Shown piece after piece: positions 1 to 7,030 of a stretch of 64,000 nucleotides of DNA (position 1 is its first letter; each line of letters begins with the position of its first letter). The notes beneath the pieces are model-generated. The model did not search any database and was not told where the DNA came from. It saw only the letters and a list, made by a program, of their open reading frames with translations. Made by a program: the position numbers and the translations under genes. The stretch comes from Pseudomonas serboccidentalis. Its GTDB lineage: Bacteria; Pseudomonadota; Gammaproteobacteria; Pseudomonadales; Pseudomonadaceae. The DNA lies in NCBI RefSeq assembly GCF_028830055.1, contig NZ_CP101655.1:3792553-3856552 (forward strand), read 5' to 3'.

Positions 1-676
1 CCTTGAGTGGGTCGATGGCGAAGCCATGGACTACCTGCAAAAACTGAGCTTCCTCGGCGCCACGGGCATCGATGTGGCGTTTGCCTATGTGCGCGGGTAT
101 GCCATTGTTAAAGGGATTTTTGATGCGCTGACTGAGGGGGGGCGCGGGGGGTTGATTGCTTACTCAATCGTTACCGACAAAAAACAGAAGGAGATGCAGG
201 AATGGGTATGTAACTTGCCGCCACAGGCACTTGGACCGCTGCTATTGACCCTTAGCTCTTCTCCTGAACCTTTTTCAATAGAAGAAGACCAAGACAATAA
301 AAGCGTCAAGGAAGACGAGGCATATCAACTACAGCAGAGAGCGATCGAACGGTGTTTAGGGTGGATATCATCCAACCCTAACGCTGCTTTACAATTCGAA
401 GAGGCAGTTATACGTATGAATCGGGATGGATTGCGACCACCGCAAGCCGGGCTGACATATTGTAAAAACAAATTCAAGCTTGATTCATTTATGGCCGAAC
501 GAGTTAAAGCTCTGGACAAAGCCAGTAACGACACAAGAGCAATTTATCGCGAGCATGTAGCTAGATTAGGCGCACGACTAAATGGACACTGTGAGTACAA
601 CACCATTTATAAGGGCCCTGCTTTCGCTCTAATCCAAGATATAAAAGCAAGCTACAAGGGACCGAACATTGATTAA
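1..676 (+). CDS. 3' end of a large protein, possibly a secreted toxin/T6SS-type effector (partial)
   Basis: The reading frame is already open at base 2, before the first ATG at 26, so this is the C-terminal part of a longer protein whose start lies outside the window. The visible 225 or so residues include a Gly/Ala-rich segment around residues 10-45 that may be membrane-associated, then a charged, mostly helical tail with two Cys. I recognise no catalytic motif. Codon use is AT-richer than the rest of the window, a sign of transfer. The gene overlaps by 8 nt a secreted Sel1-repeat protein, and a second, broken Sel1 copy follows. That arrangement is known for some type VI effectors with tandem Sel1-like periplasmic immunity proteins. 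The toxin assignment rests on this context alone. Confidence 0.6.
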   Translation, partial: LEWVDGEAMDYLQKLSFLGATGIDVAFAYVRGYAIVKGIFDALTEGGRGGLIAYSIVTDKKQKEMQEWVCNLPPQALGPLLLTLSSSPEPFSIEEDQDNKSVKEDEAYQLQQRAIERCLGWISSNPNAALQFEEAVIRMNRDGLRPPQAGLTYCKNKFKLDSFMAERVKALDKASNDTRAIYREHVARLGARLNGHCEYNTIYKGPAFALIQDIKASYKGPNID

Positions 677-1637
677 AATCGCATTATGCCTATTTCTATC
701 CGTCCTTTTTTCCTGTTCCGCTTCTGCGCAATTAACACAAGAACAGCAGTCGAAAAAAGAAAGAGGACTCATTTTGTATCAACAAAGCGACTGGTACGAC
801 TCTCAACCCTTACTAGAAAGTGCTGCCATTGCTGGTGACGAGACAGCCCAATATTACTTGGCAGAGGCAATTCGCCTGAGCAACCGATACACAACTAATG
901 AAGCAAGAAAATGGTATGAAGCAGCTGCGCAACAGGGCAACCTATACGCAATGCTAAGACTAAGCAGTAAGAGTGATATCTGTAATGAAATGAAAAGCTG
1001 CGGTGGCAAAAGTGCAGACGAATGGCGTGAACAAGTAATACAATTAGCTCAGGAACAAGTTAAAAACAACGACACTGAAGCAATGACCGTTTTATTCATC
1101 ACCAAACAAGGATTCAGCTGGTTAGAAATGGCAGCTGAGGCAGGTGATCCTCTAGCGCAGAATACACTCGCAGGAATCTACGAAGATGGGGACGGATGGT
1201 TCATCGTCCCGGGTAGCCGCGAAAAAACCATTCAAAAGTGGTACAAAGCGTCAGCTGAAGGTGGATATCCCAAAGCAATGTATTTTTATGCCAACTATTT
1301 ATTCGAACATGGAGGTAAGAAAGAAGAAGTTGCTTATTGGTTGAAAAAATCAGCCGAAGGCGGGTACGTCAGCGCGGTCGGCAATTACGCCCTCAGCGTA
1401 GCCCATATACCAAACGATCTAGACTACCCAAAAAACTTGATTGAGGCTTATGGACTAGCCTATCTGATGTCTAAATTCGAGGGTGGCGGGACAGCAGCCG
1501 AAGACGGAGAAAGAATGCTCCCAAAAATCACTGAAAAAATGACCAAGGAAGAAATCAAGCAAGGTCTTCTATTTGCGGAAGAATGGAAGAAAACGCGACC
1601 ACCGCTTTCTTATTTCGTCCCTGTTTACGGCTATTGA
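669..1637 (+). CDS. secreted Sel1/TPR-like repeat protein (candidate immunity protein)
   Basis: The 322-residue product begins with a clear signal peptide (MIKIALCLFLSVLF, cleavage near CSASA-Q), followed by Sel1-like repeats. These show the pattern A-x2-G-x2-x-A-x-Y-x-L/A, for example near residues 50-100 (ARKWYEAAAQQGN) and 165-245 (WYKASAEGGYPKAMY, WLKKSAEGGY). A periplasmic protein-binding role is expected. The start is a TTG at 669, supported by an AGGGA ribosome site 7 nt upstream inside the preceding gene; the two genes overlap by 8 nt and are probably translationally coupled. Sel1-repeat periplasmic proteins serve as immunity partners of some type VI lipase effectors, so this is a plausible but unproven immunity gene. 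Codon use is AT-rich like its upstream neighbour. Confidence 0.8.
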   Translation: MIKIALCLFLSVLFSCSASAQLTQEQQSKKERGLILYQQSDWYDSQPLLESAAIAGDETAQYYLAEAIRLSNRYTTNEARKWYEAAAQQGNLYAMLRLSSKSDICNEMKSCGGKSADEWREQVIQLAQEQVKNNDTEAMTVLFITKQGFSWLEMAAEAGDPLAQNTLAGIYEDGDGWFIVPGSREKTIQKWYKASAEGGYPKAMYFYANYLFEHGGKKEEVAYWLKKSAEGGYVSAVGNYALSVAHIPNDLDYPKNLIEAYGLAYLMSKFEGGGTAAEDGERMLPKITEKMTKEEIKQGLLFAEEWKKTRPPLSYFVPVYGY

Positions 1638-1646
1638 GAACTCAAA

Positions 1647-2506
1647 GTGGCATTACTCATTAAATTAGTGACAAGCTTTTTTCTCTTAACGCTTGCACCA
1701 AATGTTTATGCCACCCAATTGACAAAGAATCAAGCTACGGCCAAAGATAGCGGTATCGCGCTTTACAATCAAAGCGCTTGGACTTCTTCACAGTCTTTTT
1801 TGCAACCCGCCGCCGAAACGGGCAATCGAGACGCTCAGTACTACTTAGGCGAGACCATCCACCTAAGCAATAGCTACATGGCAGAGGAAGCAGTGAAATG
1901 ATATGAGGCCGCAGCCGAACAAGGACATATATATTCCATGCTGCGTCTCAGTAACAAAGAAGATCTCTGCACTTTTATCGAAACCTGCAAGCAAAAAATT
2001 GGTAAGGATTGGCGGGCTCAGGCCTTAAAAATTGCACACGAACGCGCGGAGAGAGGCGACACCAAAGCAATGGTTTCGCTCTTTACAGCTAACAAGGTTT
2101 GGAGTGGCTAGAAGTGGCTGCAGAGTCGAGTAACAACTTCGCTCAGCAACTTCTTGCAAGTGCCCACCAAAAAGGAAAAGATTGGTTCGTAATTCCAGCC
2201 AGTCGAGAAAAAGCAATCAAAAAATGGTTTAAGGCATCTGCGGAAGGAGGATTCCCTCCAGGCATGTACCTTTATGCGAACTACTTGTACGAACACAACG
2301 AAAGTAAACAAGATATCGGAAATAGCTTAAGAAGACTGCCGAGTCGGGGCACATTGACGCTCTAGGCGGCTACGCCCTTAATATCGCCCATCTTCCAGAT
2401 AGCTATGACTCCCCTTAGATCTAATAAAAGCCTATGGTTATACATACCTAATTTCAAATCTGAATCGCAAAAAGCTGCAGAGCAACAATTGCGTCATCAA
2501 AGCTGA
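1647..2506 (+). pseudogene. decayed paralogue of the upstream Sel1-repeat protein
   Basis: This copy has its own GTG start and an intact signal peptide (ending NVYA-TQ). It then tracks the upstream gene residue by residue but is broken at least four times. An in-frame TGA at 1899-1901 replaces the Trp of a KWYEAA motif (here K-stop-YEAA). A one-base slip near 2091-2098 moves the frame to WLEVAAES. A further shift lies near 2330, after which the homologous text (TAESGHIDALGGYALNIAHL) resumes in another frame. Another lies near 2415, before DLIKAYGYTYLIS. Matching text can be followed to about 2506. Three of the lesions are indels, so readthrough cannot rescue the product. It is a degenerate tandem duplicate, probably of an immunity-type gene no longer under selection. 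Confidence 0.85.
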
Positions 2507-2527
2507 AAACCCGCATTCACTATGCAT

Positions 2528-3340
2528 CTATTCAACCAGTTCGCCCACCACTTCATACTTCACCACGACCCGATTCCGATAAAGCCTCTCCCGTTTCACC
2601 AACGCCCCCACCTGCCCCTTTTCCCTGACCTCTCGCCAAATCTCGTTCTCGCGAAACACCCTGCTGCCCTCCCGCACAAACCGATGCGCCTCTTGAAACA
2701 CGTGATAGCGATATTCCCCCACCCGATCACACAACAACTCCCCTTCGAGTTGTGTCTCGCCGACGTTCAATTTCAGCTGAAAGTGCCGATCCGTCGGGTT
2801 GTGCAATACCAGATCAACGTAGTTATAGAAAATCGCCGCGCCGGAACCGAATGGCAGTACTCGCCCCTCGTCCGGGAATGGGTCGAAGCTGTGGTTGGAG
2901 CGCTCGACCACGACCAGCGGTGAGTGGATCGCCATCCAGTGGATCAGGTTGCTCAGTTGGCAGATTCCGCCGCCGATACCGCTGCGTGCTTCGCCGAAGG
3001 ACAGTTCCATGCCTTCGACGTAGCCGCGTTTGGCGGTTGGGCGGCCGACGAGGCGGCAGAAGGAGAAGTGTTCGCCCGGGGCGATGATGACGCCGTCGAT
3101 GGCGGCGACGGCGAGTTTGAGGTTGATGACTTTGTTGTGTTGCAGGGCGAGGTCGGAGTCGCCGAGTTTGCGGATGAGTTTCGAGGTGTGTTTCAGGTAG
3201 CGGAATGGCAGGCGGTCAGCGCCGGCAACCAGGCGTGCGTAGCGTTTGCTGGAGCAGTGCCAGGCGATCTGGCGGAACAGTCTTTTTTGCCACACGCGCA
3301 GCCAGTACAGGGCCGGGTGGTAGAGGGAGAGTGGTTTCAT
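2528..3340 (-). CDS. VanW family protein
   Basis: The 270-residue product carries the VanW core. After a basic N-terminal region come the segments AAIDGVIIAPGEHFSF and RSGIGGGICQLSNLIHWMA, where the G-G-G-I-C-Q-L-S motif is diagnostic (around residues 120-128). The family is named for a gene in the VanB vancomycin-resistance cluster, but its biochemical role is unknown and most members, including stand-alone Gram-negative ones like this, are not resistance genes. There is no signal peptide or clear membrane segment. The ATG at 3340 is used. The gene stands alone; downstream lies the decayed Sel1 copy and upstream a 215-nt gap before the divergent glycosyltransferase. Confidence 0.85.
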   Translation of the reverse strand: MKPLSLYHPALYWLRVWQKRLFRQIAWHCSSKRYARLVAGADRLPFRYLKHTSKLIRKLGDSDLALQHNKVINLKLAVAAIDGVIIAPGEHFSFCRLVGRPTAKRGYVEGMELSFGEARSGIGGGICQLSNLIHWMAIHSPLVVVERSNHSFDPFPDEGRVLPFGSGAAIFYNYVDLVLHNPTDRHFQLKLNVGETQLEGELLCDRVGEYRYHVFQEAHRFVREGSRVFRENEIWREVREKGQVGALVKRERLYRNRVVVKYEVVGELVE

Positions 3341-3556
3341 CCGTGAGTCTACGGCGGGCGCCGTTTGTTCCTTGAAGCGTGCAAAGGGGCGCGCAGTTTA
3401 GCCTGTGGGCCGGCTGACGTCGTGTGTGAGATGACTTGGCTCGACACACTTCGACCCACTTGCTGAACGGCAAATTAAGCTTCAACTAAGGTTGCGTCGC
3501 TAGCATTCCGGCCCGACAGACCCTTGCCGTCGATCAACCGTGGATGAGCTTCCCGA

Positions 3557-4363
3557 ATGAGCCAGTTTGATTTACCAGCCGTTACGCAGCCGAATTTCAG
3601 TCTTGTATTGGTAAATTACAAAACCCCGGACATCACCCGGATGTGCCTGGAGCTGTTGCGCCAGCACGTTCAGGCGCAGCGCATTCCGGTGTGGGTGGTG
3701 GACAATGATTCGTCGGATGCCAGCCTGGATTACTTGCGCTCACTGGACTGGATCAATCTGATCGAACGTCCCTCCCCCGGCAAAGAAGCCGGGCATATTG
3801 CTCATGGCAAGGCGCTGGACATGGCATTGGAGAAAGTTGAAACCGACTATCTGTTTTTGCTGCACACCGACACCTTTGTCTATGACAAGGAAGTCTTCGC
3901 GATGATGCTGCGTGAGTGCACAAAGACTCCGGGCATCGCGGCGGTCGGGTGTGTCGAGCAAATTAATCGTGGGGTCGTGAGAGACACCTGGCGACTAACT
4001 TCGCGCTTTTGCAAACATTATGTTCGCCGGGCCAAAACCTCGTTGGGCTTGCGCAGCAAAGAGCCGAAACCTTATCGGGAAACTCATCTCAAGAGTTTCT
4101 GCACGTTGTGGAACGCCAAGTTGATGAAGTCCCGGGGACTGCACTTTTGCATGGATGACCGGGTGCCCGGTTATACCCTGCAGGATCGAATGACAGCGTT
4201 GGGCTACGGGATCAAGCTGCTGGCGCCGCGCAAGATTTTCCGCTATCTGGATCACATCCAGGCAGGAACCGTCGCAGCCGCCGGCACCTACGGCAAAAAT
4301 CACCGGCGGACCAAAATGTACCAAGCCACCCTCAAACGCTTTGAGGGCCAGACATCGGCCTAA
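3557..4363 (+). CDS. family 2 glycosyltransferase (stand-alone)
   Basis: The 268-residue protein has a GT-A fold. It opens with FSLVLVNYKTPD, followed by the nucleotide-sugar signature VWVVDNDSSDASLDYL (about residues 55-70) and an acidic metal-binding segment LLHTDTFVYD (about residues 100-110). There is no membrane anchor, so it should act in the cytoplasm on a lipid- or protein-linked acceptor. It is a single gene, not linked to the large polysaccharide locus 8 kb downstream. A strong intrinsic terminator follows 16 nt after the stop. The acceptor and donor cannot be deduced. Confidence 0.85.
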   Translation: MSQFDLPAVTQPNFSLVLVNYKTPDITRMCLELLRQHVQAQRIPVWVVDNDSSDASLDYLRSLDWINLIERPSPGKEAGHIAHGKALDMALEKVETDYLFLLHTDTFVYDKEVFAMMLRECTKTPGIAAVGCVEQINRGVVRDTWRLTSRFCKHYVRRAKTSLGLRSKEPKPYRETHLKSFCTLWNAKLMKSRGLHFCMDDRVPGYTLQDRMTALGYGIKLLAPRKIFRYLDHIQAGTVAAAGTYGKNHRRTKMYQATLKRFEGQTSA

Positions 4364-4373
4364 CCGCAAAAAC

Positions 4374-4407
4374 AAAAAAGGGCGACTTAAAAGTCGCCCT
4401 TTTTTTT
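4374..4407 (+). terminator. Rho-independent terminator
   Basis: A 9-bp perfect stem (GGGCGACTT / AAGTCGCCC) with a tiny AA loop is preceded by six A and followed by eight T. It closes the glycosyltransferase gene, and because of the A-tract it could also work in the reverse direction. Confidence 0.9.
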
Positions 4408-4692
4408 ATCTGAAATTGTATACATCCGCTCCGAAGAGGTGTTCGCCCAGTGTAATGGCCTGGCAATCCATGCACCGGTAAAGAGCCCTGACACTGGGCG
4501 AACGGGAAGGATTTTAATAGAAGTTGGCGGATATGTCGTCCTTCATAAAGTAAATTTAATGTACGAAAAAGTTAATAGATATTTATCGACGAAAACCTTT
4601 CGCGAAACTTTCAAAGCACTGCACAACTCACTTCAGATGATTGTTCTCATACAACATTCTGTACAAGAACAACCCTCTTGTAGAGTTAATAC
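4408..4692. other. AT-rich intergenic region with a 13-bp inverted repeat
   Basis: No convincing gene lies here; an 89-codon open frame starting at 4439 has no family resemblance and atypical composition. The region is clearly AT-richer than its surroundings. It holds one notable structure, the perfect 13-bp inverted repeat GTTCGCCCAGTGT (4441-4453) and ACACTGGGCGAAC (4491-4503), separated by 37 nt. Confidence 0.6.
4441..4503. repeat. 13-bp perfect inverted repeat, 37-nt spacer
   Basis: The arms GTTCGCCCAGTGT and ACACTGGGCGAAC are exact reverse complements. The element starts 34 nt after the terminator and is not followed by a T-run. It is unlike the two REP classes found elsewhere in the window. 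It could be a regulatory RNA hairpin, a protein-binding site, or the termini of a very small degenerate element. Confidence 0.6.
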
Positions 4693-5277
4693 TCAGCTTT
4701 CATGCTGACTGGTCACTTTTAATATATCGGTGTAAGTGACGATAACGCTCTGCCCTTCTTTCAAATCCTTCAGTTTGGCTTGAATTTCAGGCTTCTTCAC
4801 GTCGAGGATTTTCGATTGGCCCTGGGGGTTTTGCAGGGTCACCTGATTATTCTTCAAATCAATTTTGGTGATTTTCAGTTGCACCTGAATCTGCCGGTAC
4901 GCTTCGCCACCCGGGTTTTCACTGCCCGGCGCCTTGCGCAGCTCGCCGCTGCGCTCGACGGTGCCAGGCAGACCTTTATCCACATCGGTATCGAGGTAAG
5001 CCGCGACAGAACGCTGAACTTCAAGTTTTACCAGATCACCGACCTTGAGGTTGGCGAGGTTTTTCGCCTTGTCGCTCAACTGAACATGCACCTGGCGACC
5101 TTCGGCGCCTTCGAGCACGACCTGATGGTTGGCCGCATCCACGGCCAGTACTTTGGTGGTGACCTTATCGGCCTCAATGGTGGCGGACAGCGGGATTTCC
5201 GCCGCCAATGCGCCGAAGCTGGTGGCGGACAATACGGTTGCAAGAGTGATGGCCTTGGCCAGAGTGTGGAGCTTCAT
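4693..5277 (-). CDS. periplasmic protein of unknown function (DUF-type, signal peptide)
   Basis: The 194-residue product starts at the ATG at 5277 with an obvious Sec signal (MKLHTLAKAITLATVLSATS, cleavage near GALA-AE). The open frame extends upstream, but that extension is low-complexity Pro/Arg text, and an AGGGAA ribosome site precedes this ATG. The mature part is beta-rich with two similar halves: KVLAVDAANHQVVLEG then VHVQLSDKAKNLANLKVGDL, and KITKIDLKNNQVTLQNPQG then KLKDLKEGQSVIVTYTD. This suggests a duplicated OB-like or barrel-sandwich fold, as in small periplasmic accessory proteins. No catalytic residues are evident. It is probably expressed alone. Confidence 0.75.
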   Translation of the reverse strand: MKLHTLAKAITLATVLSATSFGALAAEIPLSATIEADKVTTKVLAVDAANHQVVLEGAEGRQVHVQLSDKAKNLANLKVGDLVKLEVQRSVAAYLDTDVDKGLPGTVERSGELRKAPGSENPGGEAYRQIQVQLKITKIDLKNNQVTLQNPQGQSKILDVKKPEIQAKLKDLKEGQSVIVTYTDILKVTSQHES

Positions 5278-5362
5278 AAACGGTACTTTCCCTGTAATGA
5301 GTGGCAGCAACCGGCGCCCACGCGTGGTCGGCACCGAATGTGCCACTGAGCATAGACGCTGT

Positions 5363-5545
5363 TCAGGGCTTGGTTTTTGTTTGTGGCGCGGCGGTCTCCT
5401 GCGCGGTGGATTCGCCACTGGCGGTGCCCTTGCTGCTGTCCTGGCGCTGCTTGGGGTCGGTCGGGCGCAGGGCGTCATTGTCGCGCTCGGTTTCTCCCGG
5501 TGGACGGGGCTCATCAGGATGTTCGTTGGCGGATACGGGTTTCAT
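5363..5545 (-). CDS. small hydrophilic hypothetical protein
   Basis: This 60-residue protein is rich in Pro, Glu, Asp, Thr and Lys and is probably disordered. It has a GAGGAA ribosome site close upstream of its ATG and lies 11 nt after the stop of the 80-residue gene, so the two form a small operon. I recognise no family. Proteins of this size and composition are common conserved hypotheticals in Pseudomonas. The coding call rests on the ribosome site and the spacing. Confidence 0.55.
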   Translation of the reverse strand: MKPVSANEHPDEPRPPGETERDNDALRPTDPKQRQDSSKGTASGESTAQETAAPQTKTKP

Positions 5546-5556
5546 GGCGCGGTTCC

Positions 5557-5799
5557 TCAGGCTTCGGGGTCGTCCAGTTCACGGGCGACGTTCACGGCGG
5601 GCGAGTCCTTGTGCAGGTCATCGGCCTTGGCGCGCAGGATCTGCCACTGCTCAAGATCGATCGCACCTCGGCCGAGCAAGTCGTCGGCGATGCGTTGCAG
5701 GTCGAAGTAGTGAGCGTCGGGGGATTGCTGCCAGTAGGTCTGGTCGTCGAACAGGCGCTGCCAGGTGGTGAGGTCCGGGGGTTGCAGGTCGTCGCTCAT
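5557..5799 (-). CDS. small hypothetical protein (80 aa)
   Basis: The ATG at 5799 is preceded by a strong GGAGG site 7 nt away, which decides this start over an upstream one in the same frame at 5856. The product is acidic and helical with two Trp near the N-terminus (TTWQRLFDDQTYWQQS) and the segment DLQRIADDLLGRGAIDLEQW. No motif for enzymatic function is visible. It is first gene of a two-gene unit with the 60-residue protein. Confidence 0.65.
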   Translation of the reverse strand: MSDDLQPPDLTTWQRLFDDQTYWQQSPDAHYFDLQRIADDLLGRGAIDLEQWQILRAKADDLHKDSPAVNVARELDDPEA

Positions 5800-5861
5800 G
5801 GCCAATCCTCCGCTGGTATTTACTGTGTAGAGGCGGCGAGACGAAACGGAGTTCAACTCAA

Positions 5862-5947
5862 TGTAGGCGCTGCCGCAGGCTGCGATCTTTTGACTTTGAT
5901 TTTAAAAAAACAGGATCAAAAGATCGCAGCCTGCGGCAACTCCTACA
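5862..5947. repeat. REP-type inverted pair, class A (GTAGGAGCTGCCGCAGG family)
   Basis: Two facing copies of TGTAGGnGCTGCCGCAGGCTGCGATCTTTTG-type sequence surround an AT-rich centre, with arms of about 30 nt. The pair fills the gap between two gene ends (5799 on one side, 5963 on the other). Four further class A copies occur in this window. Confidence 0.85.
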
Positions 5948-5962
5948 GTTGCAGTGCACCGG

Positions 5963-7030
5963 TCAGTAACCGGTCATTTCCAGATAACCGCGCCCACCAT
6001 GGCTGCCGCTGATCCGCACCGGACCTTCCCAGTAGGGAATGCGCAGGTTCATCCAGGCGTTGGGGTTCAACGCCGACAGGCTGATGTCGAGGTGCTTGTC
6101 GGGAATGCGGATGGTCCAGCGCACCGGCATCGCGTGGCCGGCGACTTTGGCGGTGTCTTGCGGGACGAATTTGATTTGTTCGCTACGCAGGGTTTGAACC
6201 TGGCCGTCGGCGGCGATCCAGGTACCGGTGAGGTACGGCGCGCCGTCCTTCTGGCGCATGCGGTAGAGCATGATGTGTTCACCGCTGTCCAGGTGCAGGG
6301 AGAACCAGTCCCACCCGGTTTGACTGGCCGTCAGCGGTTGGCTGCTCCATTCGCGATCGAGCCAGGCCGGGCCGCTGACGGTGTAGGTCTGGCCGTCGAT
6401 CTGCAGGGTGCCGCTGGCCTGAAAAAACGGCTGGCTATAGTAATACGATGCCTGGCCCTGTTCGGATTTCTGGCTGAGGCCTTGATCCCCCTGCAACACC
6501 AGCGGGCGGCTGGACGTGAGGTGAAGTTGATAGGCGAATGATTGATCGCGAGCACTGAGCTGCATGTCGCTCAACGGCTCCTGCGCTTGACCGGCAAAGC
6601 GCCAATCATCGATCCACGCTTCGAACGGCGCCAGCCGTACACCCGCTTGCCCGACACCGCCACGGGCATAACGCTCGGCGGCGTGATGAACCGAACCGGA
6701 CGTCACTGCCGCATGCCCCAGCCAGATCGTCTGGTTGCTCCACCCGCTCTGCTCCGGAACCGGTTTCAATGCGCTGCGAAACAGCGTCCATTGCACACCG
6801 AAATCATTGCCCTGCTGATCTTTGAGATTGGCGGTGACGTACCACCACTCGATACGAAAACCCTCATGAGCACCGTGATCGGCCGGGAAGCTGAACACCC
6901 GCCCCGGCACCACGGGAGTGAATTGGGCTGCCTGGTCGCCGAGCCCGGCAAAACCCTTTTGCGCAGGCTCCGGTTGATCACAGCCGACCAGCAGCAATGC
7001 CAGGCACAGCGCGACCCGGTTAATCCTCAT
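5963..7030 (-). CDS. lipocalin-like/CrtC-type lipoprotein of an AttEFGH-like ABC system (AttH-like)
   Basis: The 355-residue product has a lipoprotein signal (LALLLVGC, lipid Cys near residue 17). The body is a two-part beta-barrel of the AttH/carotenoid-hydratase-like lipocalin superfamily, with the hallmarks FRIEWWYVTANL (about residues 60-72), FGVQWTLFRSAL, and near the middle WLDREWSSQPL and GWDWFSLHL. The ATG at 7030 overlaps the permease stop by 11 nt, and an in-frame TTG lies 6 nt further upstream. The three genes ATPase-permease-lipoprotein read as one operon. AttH-type proteins accompany FtsX-type ABC systems; the ligand is unknown. It is probably anchored to a membrane facing the periplasm. 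Confidence 0.85.
   Translation of the reverse strand: MRINRVALCLALLLVGCDQPEPAQKGFAGLGDQAAQFTPVVPGRVFSFPADHGAHEGFRIEWWYVTANLKDQQGNDFGVQWTLFRSALKPVPEQSGWSNQTIWLGHAAVTSGSVHHAAERYARGGVGQAGVRLAPFEAWIDDWRFAGQAQEPLSDMQLSARDQSFAYQLHLTSSRPLVLQGDQGLSQKSEQGQASYYYSQPFFQASGTLQIDGQTYTVSGPAWLDREWSSQPLTASQTGWDWFSLHLDSGEHIMLYRMRQKDGAPYLTGTWIAADGQVQTLRSEQIKFVPQDTAKVAGHAMPVRWTIRIPDKHLDISLSALNPNAWMNLRIPYWEGPVRISGSHGGRGYLEMTGY

Noticed and set aside
2528..3340. VanW as a glycopeptide-resistance determinant
   Set aside because: No other van genes are present, and stand-alone VanW proteins in Gram-negatives have no known link to resistance.
4439..4708. 89-codon frame on the plus strand
   Set aside because: It lies in an AT-rich gap, overlaps the end of the secreted protein gene, has no ribosome site and no recognisable family.
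5862..5947. Possible CRISPR repeat or riboswitch
   Set aside because: The palindrome is one of five dispersed class A REP pairs and is not arranged in a regularly spaced array.
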